Assembly: GCF_010500965.1 (NCBI RefSeq)
Contig: NZ_QVMI01000022.1
Coordinates: 1-64,000, forward strand
Direction: 5' to 3'
DNA from: Bacteroides sp. 51
GTDB taxonomy: Bacteria > Bacteroidota > Bacteroidia > Bacteroidales > Bacteroidaceae
DNA length: 64,000 bases
In this document: piece after piece, positions 57,335 through 64,000 of the stretch
Layout: each line of letters starts with the position of its first letter
Position numbering within the stretch: the stretch's first letter is position 1
Made by a program: the position numbers and the translations under genes
The notes under the pieces: generated by a model
What the model saw: only the letters and a program-made list of their open reading frames with translations
The model's database searches: none
What the model was told of the DNA's origin: nothing

Positions 57335-58999
57335 TTAGTACGCTTGTTCGTGTACTCCTTTCACTGCCCGTCCCGATGGGTCATTAGTGTTTTGAAATGA
57401 CGTATCCCAGGCCAGGGCTTCGGCTGTGGAGCAGGCTACGCTGGGCACACTGGGTACGGAGCGTGCGGCGCTTTCGCTCGGAAAATGTTCTTCGAAGATG
57501 CTGCGATAGTAGTATTCTTCTTTATTCTGTGGGGGATTGATGGGGAAGCGCTCCGCGGCTTTTGCCATTTGTTCATCGCTTACGGCGGCAGCGGTAACCT
57601 CCTTCAACGTGTCAATCCAGTTGTAGCCCACACCATCGCTGAACTGTTCTTTCTGTCGCCACACCACGCTTTCGGGCAGCATGTCGGCGAATGCTTCGCG
57701 TAGGATTTTCTTTTCAATCACGTTTCCCGGCGCCATTTTTGCCTCGGGGTCGATGGTCATCGCCACATCAAGAAACTCCTTGTCGAGGAAGGGCACACGT
57801 CCTTCAACACCCCAGGCCGAAAGACTTTTATTGGCACGCAGACAGTCATACAGGTGTAGCTTACTTAGCTTGCGTACGGTTTCTTCATGGAATGCCTGGG
57901 CGTTGGGGGCTTTGTGGAAGTAAAGATATCCACCGAAGATTTCGTCGGCTCCTTCGCCGCTGAGTACCATCTTGATGCCCATTGATTTGATCACCCGGGC
58001 AATAAGGTACATCGGGGTGGAGGCGCGGACGGTGGTAACGTCGTACGTCTCGATATAATAAATAACGTCGCGAATAGCATCCAGCCCTTCCTGAATGGTA
58101 TAATTGATCTCGTGATGAACCGTGCCGATAAAGTCGGCCACTTCGCGGGCTTTGCTCAGATCGGGCGCGCCTTTCAGCCCGATGGCGAAAGAGTGCAGTT
58201 GTGGCCACCAGGCATCACTCTGATTGTTTGTTTCGACACGCTTTGCGGCATACTTTTTAGCGATGGCAGAGATGATGCTACTGTCTAACCCTCCGCTGAG
58301 CAGTACGCCGTAAGGAACATCGCTCATGAGTTGGCGGTGTACGGCGTCTTCCAGAGATGCGGCAAGGTGCTTGCCATCCGCATGGATGCTTGGCCCGGGC
58401 ACCTTGCCGGACCAGTCGCGCTTGTACCAACGGTTCATTTTCCCTTCGCGGCTATGGTAATAGTGGCCGGGCAGGAAGGGTTCGTACTCACTGCAAAAAA
58501 CCTCGAGGGCTTTCAGTTCGCTGGCGAAGTAGATTCTGCCCTCATCGTCCTTACCTATATATAATGGAATAACGCCGATGGGGTCGCGAGCGATGAGGAA
58601 TTCATCTTTTTCTTCATCGTAGAGGGCAAAAGCGAAGATACCATTTAAGTCTTCCAGAAAGCGAATGCCTTTGTCGCGATAGAGCGCCAGGATCACTTCG
58701 CAGTCCGATCCGGTTTGGAAATCATACTTACCGGCGTATTGGGCGCGGATGTCCCGGTGATTGTAAATCTCGCCGTTGACGGCAAGTATTTGTTTCCTGT
58801 CGGGTGAGTAAAGAGGCTGTCCGCCACTCTGAGGGTCGACAATAGAAAGGCGTTCGTGGGCTAAGATGGCACTGCCGCCAACGTATATACCACTCCAATC
58901 CGGTCCGCGATGACGCAGCTTCTTGGCCATTTTCAGCACTTTACTGCGAAGTTCTTCGGATTGTTGCTTGATCTGAAATATTCCGGTTATTCCACACAT
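57335..58999 (-). CDS. asnB: Glutamine-dependent asparagine synthetase with palindromic-element insert
   Basis: This 554-residue enzyme makes asparagine from aspartate, glutamine and ATP. Cys2 (MCGITGIF) is the glutaminase nucleophile, NGEIYNH and GSDCEVI follow, and SGGLDSS (235-241) is the ATP loop. Between WYKRDW (196) and LEDAVHRQL (216) lies a stretch GKVPGPSIHADGKHLAAS (about 198-215) encoded by a palindromic element (58359-58412) with arms GGCAAGGTGC/GCACCTTGCC, in a surface linker between domains. The C-terminal tail is rich in Ser/Ala. First of the group asnB-gltD-gltB by position, last by transcription. Confidence 0.94.
   Translation of the reverse strand: MCGITGIFQIKQQSEELRSKVLKMAKKLRHRGPDWSGIYVGGSAILAHERLSIVDPQSGGQPLYSPDRKQILAVNGEIYNHRDIRAQYAGKYDFQTGSDCEVILALYRDKGIRFLEDLNGIFAFALYDEEKDEFLIARDPIGVIPLYIGKDDEGRIYFASELKALEVFCSEYEPFLPGHYYHSREGKMNRWYKRDWSGKVPGPSIHADGKHLAASLEDAVHRQLMSDVPYGVLLSGGLDSSIISAIAKKYAAKRVETNNQSDAWWPQLHSFAIGLKGAPDLSKAREVADFIGTVHHEINYTIQEGLDAIRDVIYYIETYDVTTVRASTPMYLIARVIKSMGIKMVLSGEGADEIFGGYLYFHKAPNAQAFHEETVRKLSKLHLYDCLRANKSLSAWGVEGRVPFLDKEFLDVAMTIDPEAKMAPGNVIEKKILREAFADMLPESVVWRQKEQFSDGVGYNWIDTLKEVTAAAVSDEQMAKAAERFPINPPQNKEEYYYRSIFEEHFPSESAARSVPSVPSVACSTAEALAWDTSFQNTNDPSGRAVKGVHEQAY
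58359..58412. repeat. Palindromic element inside asnB
   Basis: GGCAAGGTGC (58361-58370) and its complement GCACCTTGCC (58399-58408) flank CATCCGCATGGATG. In frame with asnB. Confidence 0.75.
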
Positions 59000-59008
59000 A
59001 ATAATGTT

Positions 59009-59155
59009 ATTTACGATTTAGCTATTTACGATTTACGATTGAAATTAGTTTGTTTATGGTTTTACGATTGGACTATTTATTTCTAAAGAGAGGTTTACGA
59101 AGTGGTTATCGAAGTAACTTCAATCGTAAATAGTAAATCGTCCAATCGTAAATAG
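59009..59155. repeat. TTTACGATT-family repeats between asnB and gltD
   Basis: Units TTTACGATTGAA at about 59015-59045 and the inverted TTCAATCGTAAATAGTAAAT at about 59122-59141, plus a further pair, form a long imperfect hairpin. Similar to 47169-47275. Confidence 0.6.
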
Positions 59156-59164
59156 AATAAGGGA

Positions 59165-60580
59165 TTATCGAAGATAATCATCTATTCGTCTTGCCGCTTC
59201 CCGTCCCGTGGCCATGGCTCTGACAACAAGGCTGGGGCCGAGAATCAAGTCGCCGGCGGTGAATACATTCTCCGGTAGCTCGCGGATTTCGGGTTTCAGG
59301 AATCCCATAGCCAGCAACACCAGGTCTGCTTCGATAATCTCTTTCTTGCCGGTAGGCTTCATCGTCATACGTCCACCATCCGCAGCCGGCGTCCATTCCA
59401 CTTCTTCCACCTCTACACCGGTGACTATCCCATTCTTACCAATGAACCGGGTGGACGATAGCGCCCAACGACGCGTACAACCCTCTTCATGGCTGGAAGT
59501 GGTTTTCAGCACCACAGGCCACCAGGGCCAGGGTGTGGACGGGTTATGGCCGACAGGCGGTTGAGGCATAATTTCAATCTGCGTAACACTTTCCGCACCC
59601 TGGCGAATGCTTGTACCAATGCAGTCGGAACCCGTATCGCCCCCACCGATGACGAGCACTTTCTTCCCCCTGGCTGTTACCAATTTGTCTTTCGCGAAGG
59701 TCGCTCCCTCGATGATACGATTCTGCTGGGCAAGCATATCCAGCGCAAAGTGGATGCCTTTCAACTCACGTCCCGCGATGGGAAGGTCGCGCGGGGTTTC
59801 GGCGCCGGTGCACAGGCAGATGGCGCTAGCCTCACCCCGGCCCTCTCCAAAAGAGAGGGAGTAGCTGCGCAACCACTCTGTAAGTTTTTTCCATGCGCTA
59901 GCTTCTCCCATCTCCTTTGGAGAGGGGACGGGGGTGAGGCTGTTCATCTCAAACCGCACGCCTTCTTCGACAAGTAGTTTCATCCGGCGATCAATGATTG
60001 TTTTATGCAACTTGAAATTGGGTATACCATAACGAAGCAACCCTCCGGGCGCTTCTGCTTTATCGAACACCGTAACCGTATATCCTTTACGGTTTAATTG
60101 ATTGGCCACCACCAGCCCGGCAGGACCAGCACCGATAACGGCTACTTTCTTTCCGTTTCTTTCCGGTTTCACCGGAACGATGTATCCCTCGCGGAAAGCT
60201 GCTTCTACAATGGCAGCTTCGTTTTCGCGAATGGTTACAGGTTCATCGCAAGATAGTTTCAGTACGCAGCTTTTCTCGCATAAAGCGGGACAAATGCGTC
60301 CGGTAAACTCCGGGAAGTCGCATGTTGCGGATAGTATCTCATAGGCTTCTCTCCATTTTCCTTTGTAGAGAGCGTCCTGCCATTCGGGCTGTTTGTTGCC
60401 CAGCGGACAACTCCAGTGGCAAAAAGGAACGCCACAGTCCATGCAACGCGAAGCCTGTAACTTACGCTCGCGGGTGTTGAGGGTTTGTTCTACTTCTCCG
60501 TAATCGGTGATACGTTCGTGAACAGGCCGGTATCCGGCTTCTTGTCTATGTATAGTGAGGAATGCTCTTGAATCTCCCAT
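59165..60580 (-). CDS. gltD: Glutamate synthase small subunit with repeat-derived insertion
   Basis: This protein has 471 residues from ATG 60580 (MGDSRAFLTI). Upstream codons are made of a repeat and are rejected. N-terminal Cys ligands for two [4Fe-4S] clusters (CMDCGVPFCHWSCPLGN, 46-62; CPALCEKSCVLKLSC), FAD-binding IGAGPAGLVVAN and NADPH-binding VIGGGDTGSDC. It passes electrons from NADPH to GltB. At about 213-252 (NSLTPVPSPKEMGEAS ... SLSFGEGRGEASA) an insertion of roughly 40 residues replaces the short loop before AICLCTGA; it is encoded by an inverted-repeat element of a second family. Confidence 0.93.
   Translation of the reverse strand: MGDSRAFLTIHRQEAGYRPVHERITDYGEVEQTLNTRERKLQASRCMDCGVPFCHWSCPLGNKQPEWQDALYKGKWREAYEILSATCDFPEFTGRICPALCEKSCVLKLSCDEPVTIRENEAAIVEAAFREGYIVPVKPERNGKKVAVIGAGPAGLVVANQLNRKGYTVTVFDKAEAPGGLLRYGIPNFKLHKTIIDRRMKLLVEEGVRFEMNSLTPVPSPKEMGEASAWKKLTEWLRSYSLSFGEGRGEASAICLCTGAETPRDLPIAGRELKGIHFALDMLAQQNRIIEGATFAKDKLVTARGKKVLVIGGGDTGSDCIGTSIRQGAESVTQIEIMPQPPVGHNPSTPWPWWPVVLKTTSSHEEGCTRRWALSSTRFIGKNGIVTGVEVEEVEWTPAADGGRMTMKPTGKKEIIEADLVLLAMGFLKPEIRELPENVFTAGDLILGPSLVVRAMATGREAARRIDDYLR
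59828..59940. repeat. CCTCACCCC/CTCTCC-family inverted repeat inside gltD
   Basis: Arms CCTCACCCCGGCCCTCTCC (59830-59848) and GGAGAGGGGACGGGGGTGAGG less one base (59919-59939), with GCGCTAGC present in the flank of the left arm and again at 59895-59902. The whole is in frame with gltD. Not seen elsewhere in the window. Confidence 0.75.
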
Positions 60581-60590
60581 TGTTTTTTTA

Positions 60591-60695
60591 GTTGAAAGTT
60601 GAAAATTGAAAATTGAAAGTTGAAAGTTAAGAGTTGATAGTTGATCGTTACGATGCCGCATGGCAACTTTCAACTTTCAATTTTCAACTTTCAAC
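60591..60695. repeat. GTTGAAAGTTGAAAATTG inverted repeat between gltD and gltB
   Basis: Left arm 60591-60628 and right arm 60665-60695 are complementary apart from one extra 7-bp unit in the left. The centre holds GATGCCGCATGGCAAC, a remnant of the palindromic family. It covers the whole gap before gltD. Confidence 0.75.
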
Positions 60696-60699
60696 TTAT

Positions 60700-63600
60700 T
60701 TAATAGTCTCTCTGCATGTTTGCAATCTTGCGTTGTAGTTTCTGCATTTGTTCTTCCTGAAGTACCTTTTTGTATTCAATGGGTACTACCTGAATGAACT
60801 CTTCTGCGTAGCGGTTCCAGTCGTCGAGCATAGTGCGGGCCAGTTTAGAGCCGGTGTACAGATAATGCTGACGGATAAGTTCGTGTAATTCTTTCCGGTA
60901 GCCGGCTTCTTCGATCAGCGATAGTTCTACCATTTCCATGTTGCAGAAGTAGTCGAAGTTACCGTTCCTATTCCATACATACGCTACACCGCCACTCATA
61001 CCTGCGGCAAAGTTCCTGCCCGTTTCGCCCAGTACAACCACCCGTCCGCCGGTCATGTACTCACAACAATGATCACCCACGCCCTCAACAACGGCTACGG
61101 CTCCGGAGTTGCGTACGGCAAAACGTTCGCCCACGCGGCCGTTGATATACACCTCTCCTGATGTTGCACCATATAATAAGGTATTACCGGCAATCGTATT
61201 CTTTTCGGCTTCGAAGTTGCTGCGAACCGGGGGGAGTACGGCAATGTGACCACCGCTAAGTCCTTTTCCCAAATAGTCATTCGCTTCACCTTCAAGCTTG
61301 AAATATACCCCCGGAACAAGAAATGCCCCGAAACTTTGTCCGGCAGATCCTTTAAACTTAATGTTCAACGTATGTTCCGGCAAACCTTTCCCGCCGTATT
61401 TCATGGCAATTGATCCTGAAAGCATGGCACCCACCGAGCGATCCGTATTGGCAATGGTGTATTCCAGTGAAACCTCTTTATATTTTCCGATTGCTTCTTT
61501 GGCCGCTTCGATCATCGCGATATCTTTCACATGGTCAATTGCATGGTCTTGCCGGGTGGTGTGCCGGGTGGCCCCGAGGCTCAACAGTACCTTGCTAAAG
61601 TCTAACAGTGCGTGCTTCGGGTTGTTACCGTTAGGCTTACGCTCGATCAGATCGGTACGTCCTACAATATCATCGAGTTTCTCAAACCCTAGCTCGGCAA
61701 GATACTCGCGTACCTCCTCTGCCAGGTAGCTGAAGAAATGCACCAAATACTCGCTACGTCCGAGAAAACGCTTACGAAGCTCTTCGTTTTGCGTAGCTAC
61801 CCCCACCGGACACGTATTCATGTGGCATTTGCGCATCATCACACATCCCAATACAATCAGTGCCGATGTAGCAAATCCAAACTCTTCTGCTCCCAGCATG
61901 GCCATAAGTACGATATCGCGACCGGTTTTCAGTTGCCCGTCAACTTGCAACATCACCTGTCCGCGCAATCCGTTAAGGACAAGCGTTTGTTGTGTCTCGC
62001 TCAATCCGAGCTCCGGTGATATACCTGCATAACGGATAGATGAGGCTGGAGATGCACCCGTTCCTCCTTCGGCTCCCGAAATAACAATCAGGTCGGCTTT
62101 GGCTTTGGCTACTCCGGCAGCGATGGTTCCCACTCCACTCTCGGCAACTAACTTTACGCTGATCTTTGCCTTAGGATTTACATTCTTCAAGTCGAAGATC
62201 AACTGCGCCAAATCTTCAATCGAATAAATATCATGGTGCGGAGGAGGGGAGATCAATGAAATACCGGGTATGCTGTGGCGCGTCCTTGCAATGACCTGAT
62301 CTACTTTATATCCCGGCAGCTGCCCACCTTCGCCCGGTTTTGCACCCTGGGCAACTTTGATCTGAATTTCATCGGCATTCACCAGATATTCAGTCGTTAC
62401 CCCGAACCGTCCGGAAGCCACTTGCTTGATGGCGCTACGCAGACTCGTTCCGTCTTCGCGTGGAGTGAAACGGGTAGAGTCTTCACCACCTTCGCCGGTG
62501 TTGCTTCGCCCGTGGATTTTATTCATAGCAATAGCCATCGCTTCGTGCGCTTCCTTGCTGATGGAACCATATGACATTGCCCCGGTAACGAAACGTTTCA
62601 TGATGTTTACAGCAGGTTCAACCTTATCGATACTGATTGGGTTGCGCTTAAAGTCGAAGAAATCGCGCAGGAAGATCGGCTTCTCTTTGTTGTCGACAAG
62701 TGAGGTGTATTCTTTAAACTTTTTATAACTGCCCAAACGGGTGGCGAGTTGCAGTGTACTTATCGTTTCGGGATTCCATGCATGCGATTCCCCATCTTTG
62801 CGGAAAGAATAAATACCTTCATGAAATAATTCACGATTAGCTCTGGCGTGAAATGCCAGAGCGTCACGAGCTATTTCGTCGAGGCGGATACCTCCTATAC
62901 AAGAGTTGATTCCGCCGAAGTAAGCATCGCTAAGCTCCTGGCTCAATCCTACGGCTTCGAAGATTTTTGCCCCGCGATAGGAACGGATTGTACTGATGCC
63001 CATTTTACTCATTACCTTGAACAGTCCCTTACAGATGGCTTTGATATAGTTCTTTTCTGCCGTGGCATAATCAAGTTGTATATTCTGTTTGGCAACCAAT
63101 TCGTCCAGAACAGCAAAGGCCATATAGGGGTTGAGCGCACTTGCCCCAAAACCAAGTAACAGAGCTGCATGCATCACCTCGCGTATTTCGCCCGATTCTA
63201 CAACCAAAGCCGTCTGCACTCGTTTCCCAACAGAGATGAGGTAATGGTGTACAGCGCTAACAGCCAGTAATGACGGAATAGCAGCATGGGTTTCGCTTAT
63301 CCCCCGGTCGGTCAATACAATATAATTCGCACCTTCATTTACAGACTCTTCTGCTTGCTTGCAGAGAATGGTCAACGCTTCCTGTAAACCGCTTTTTCCT
63401 TTGGAAACTTCGAACAACATCGGCAACTTGATTGTGTTGAATCCTTTATAACGAATGTTGCATAAAAGATCAAGTTGTGTGTTGGTCAGGATCGGGTGGT
63501 TTAAGCGTACCATTTTGCAATGGTCTTCATCCGGAGTGAGGATATCCATGCCCACCGCTCCGATGTATTCGGTCAGAGACATAACCAACTCCTCGCGAAT

Positions 63601-64000
63601 CGGGTCAATCGGAGGATTGGTTACCTGTGCAAACTGCTGACGGAAATAGTTGAATAACAACTGCGGTTTGTCGGAAAGTACGGCCAATGGAGTATCATTC
63701 CCCATAGAGTTCACCGGTTCCGCACCTGTGGTTGCCATGGGAGCGATGATCCTTTCGATATCTTCTTTAGAGTAACCGAACGTTTTAAGCATACATTCGT
63801 AGCTTTCTACTTTGTGCGGAACTTTACGTCCGCTTTTCAACTCGTCGAGTTCAATGCGGTTGTTAGATAACCAGGCACGGTACGGTTTGGCTTCTGCCAG
63901 TTCTTTTTTCAGGTCGCCGTCATAGTAGATTTCGCCTCTTTCGGTGTCTACCATTAATATCTTTCCGGGTTGTAAGCGACCTTTGGCCTTAATCTCGGTA
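60700..64000 (-). CDS. gltB: Glutamate synthase large subunit, 5' end outside window
   Basis: The C-terminal 1100 residues are present; the frame runs on past 64000 (KGRLQPGKILMVDT is the normal family sequence). Glutamate synthase makes two glutamates from glutamine and 2-oxoglutarate. Visible are the central domain, the FMN-binding barrel (GRSNTGEGGEDSTRF, GAKPGEGGQLPGYKV, SGAEGGTGASPASSI), the [3Fe-4S] ligands in CVMMRKCHMNTCPVG (Cys-x5-Cys-x4-Cys) and the C-terminal beta-helix with Gly repeats (GGRVVVLGETGRNFAAGMSGG). The N-terminal amidotransferase domain lies outside. Partner of gltD downstream. Confidence 0.95.
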   Translation of the reverse strand, partial: TEIKAKGRLQPGKILMVDTERGEIYYDGDLKKELAEAKPYRAWLSNNRIELDELKSGRKVPHKVESYECMLKTFGYSKEDIERIIAPMATTGAEPVNSMGNDTPLAVLSDKPQLLFNYFRQQFAQVTNPPIDPIREELVMSLTEYIGAVGMDILTPDEDHCKMVRLNHPILTNTQLDLLCNIRYKGFNTIKLPMLFEVSKGKSGLQEALTILCKQAEESVNEGANYIVLTDRGISETHAAIPSLLAVSAVHHYLISVGKRVQTALVVESGEIREVMHAALLLGFGASALNPYMAFAVLDELVAKQNIQLDYATAEKNYIKAICKGLFKVMSKMGISTIRSYRGAKIFEAVGLSQELSDAYFGGINSCIGGIRLDEIARDALAFHARANRELFHEGIYSFRKDGESHAWNPETISTLQLATRLGSYKKFKEYTSLVDNKEKPIFLRDFFDFKRNPISIDKVEPAVNIMKRFVTGAMSYGSISKEAHEAMAIAMNKIHGRSNTGEGGEDSTRFTPREDGTSLRSAIKQVASGRFGVTTEYLVNADEIQIKVAQGAKPGEGGQLPGYKVDQVIARTRHSIPGISLISPPPHHDIYSIEDLAQLIFDLKNVNPKAKISVKLVAESGVGTIAAGVAKAKADLIVISGAEGGTGASPASSIRYAGISPELGLSETQQTLVLNGLRGQVMLQVDGQLKTGRDIVLMAMLGAEEFGFATSALIVLGCVMMRKCHMNTCPVGVATQNEELRKRFLGRSEYLVHFFSYLAEEVREYLAELGFEKLDDIVGRTDLIERKPNGNNPKHALLDFSKVLLSLGATRHTTRQDHAIDHVKDIAMIEAAKEAIGKYKEVSLEYTIANTDRSVGAMLSGSIAMKYGGKGLPEHTLNIKFKGSAGQSFGAFLVPGVYFKLEGEANDYLGKGLSGGHIAVLPPVRSNFEAEKNTIAGNTLLYGATSGEVYINGRVGERFAVRNSGAVAVVEGVGDHCCEYMTGGRVVVLGETGRNFAAGMSGGVAYVWNRNGNFDYFCNMEMVELSLIEEAGYRKELHELIRQHYLYTGSKLARTMLDDWNRYAEEFIQVVPIEYKKVLQEEQMQKLQRKIANMQRDY

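Noticed and set aside
60581-60673. Longer GltD start
   Set aside because: The 31 extra residues (QLSTLNFQLSIFNFQ-like) are a translated intergenic repeat; MGDSRAF is the natural start.

Overview
This 64-kb window comes from a Bacteroidales bacterium, most like Parabacteroides or Bacteroides. The evidence is promoters with TAnnTTTG -7 boxes, a type III glutamine synthetase, LL-diaminopimelate aminotransferase, a fimbrillin with a FISUMP tail, ECF/FecR/SusC-like signalling and an RteC-type regulator. The genus is an inference from gene content only.

Positions 1 to about 27155 are the right part of an integrative conjugative element. A 33-bp 3' end of a tRNA gene at 27123-27155 looks like its right attachment scar; the complete tRNA and integrase would lie left of the window. 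The element backbone (95-6523) has a 5'-broken SNF2-type helicase preceded by a perfect 28-bp palindrome, two HTH proteins, a Toprim/RecA-like primase-helicase and RteC. The cargo (6562-26573, all minus strand) is a metal and envelope island: Zn/Cd-type P1B ATPase, CPxHHHC-type small membrane protein, TolC, heavy-metal RND pump, His-rich adaptor, Fur-family regulator, two His-rich lipoproteins, two HHHH membrane proteins and a TonB-dependent receptor with FecR and an ECF sigma factor. Inside it sits a five-gene operon (PAP2 phosphatase, GT2, LAB_N membrane protein, UDP-glucuronate 4-epimerase-like protein, ArnT-like GT-C transferase) that looks like a module for putting galacturonic acid, or a related sugar, on an envelope lipid. 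Three promoters share GTAGGGTA-N11-ATGCGGT: upstream of the sigma gene itself and of each His-rich lipoprotein. They define a probable ECF regulon.

From 27156 on the sequence is chromosomal. It holds ispE and dnaB; a fimbrillin; an exopolysaccharide set (acetyltransferase, GT2, sugar-phosphate transferase with a receiver-like N-terminus, response regulator); asparaginase; a trp operon (trpB-E-G-D-C and a trpF-trpA fusion) with an unannotated leader peptide containing tandem Trp codons and an attenuator; hipBA; a DUF308 pair; small proteins; glnN-amt-PII-porin; dapL and dapF; a glycerophosphodiesterase; and asnB-gltD-gltB. Nitrogen assimilation and amino-acid synthesis dominate.

The chromosomal half, but not the element, is full of short palindromic repeats of several families. 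One (core GGCAAGGTGCCGC) lies not only between genes but in frame inside or at the ends of ispE, trpC, trpB, asnB, dapL and an acetyltransferase gene. A second family is inserted in gltD. They resemble protein-embedded palindromic elements as known from Rickettsia. These elements and the ECF-controlled metal/envelope island are the most interesting findings. All assignments were made by reading the sequence, without database searches.
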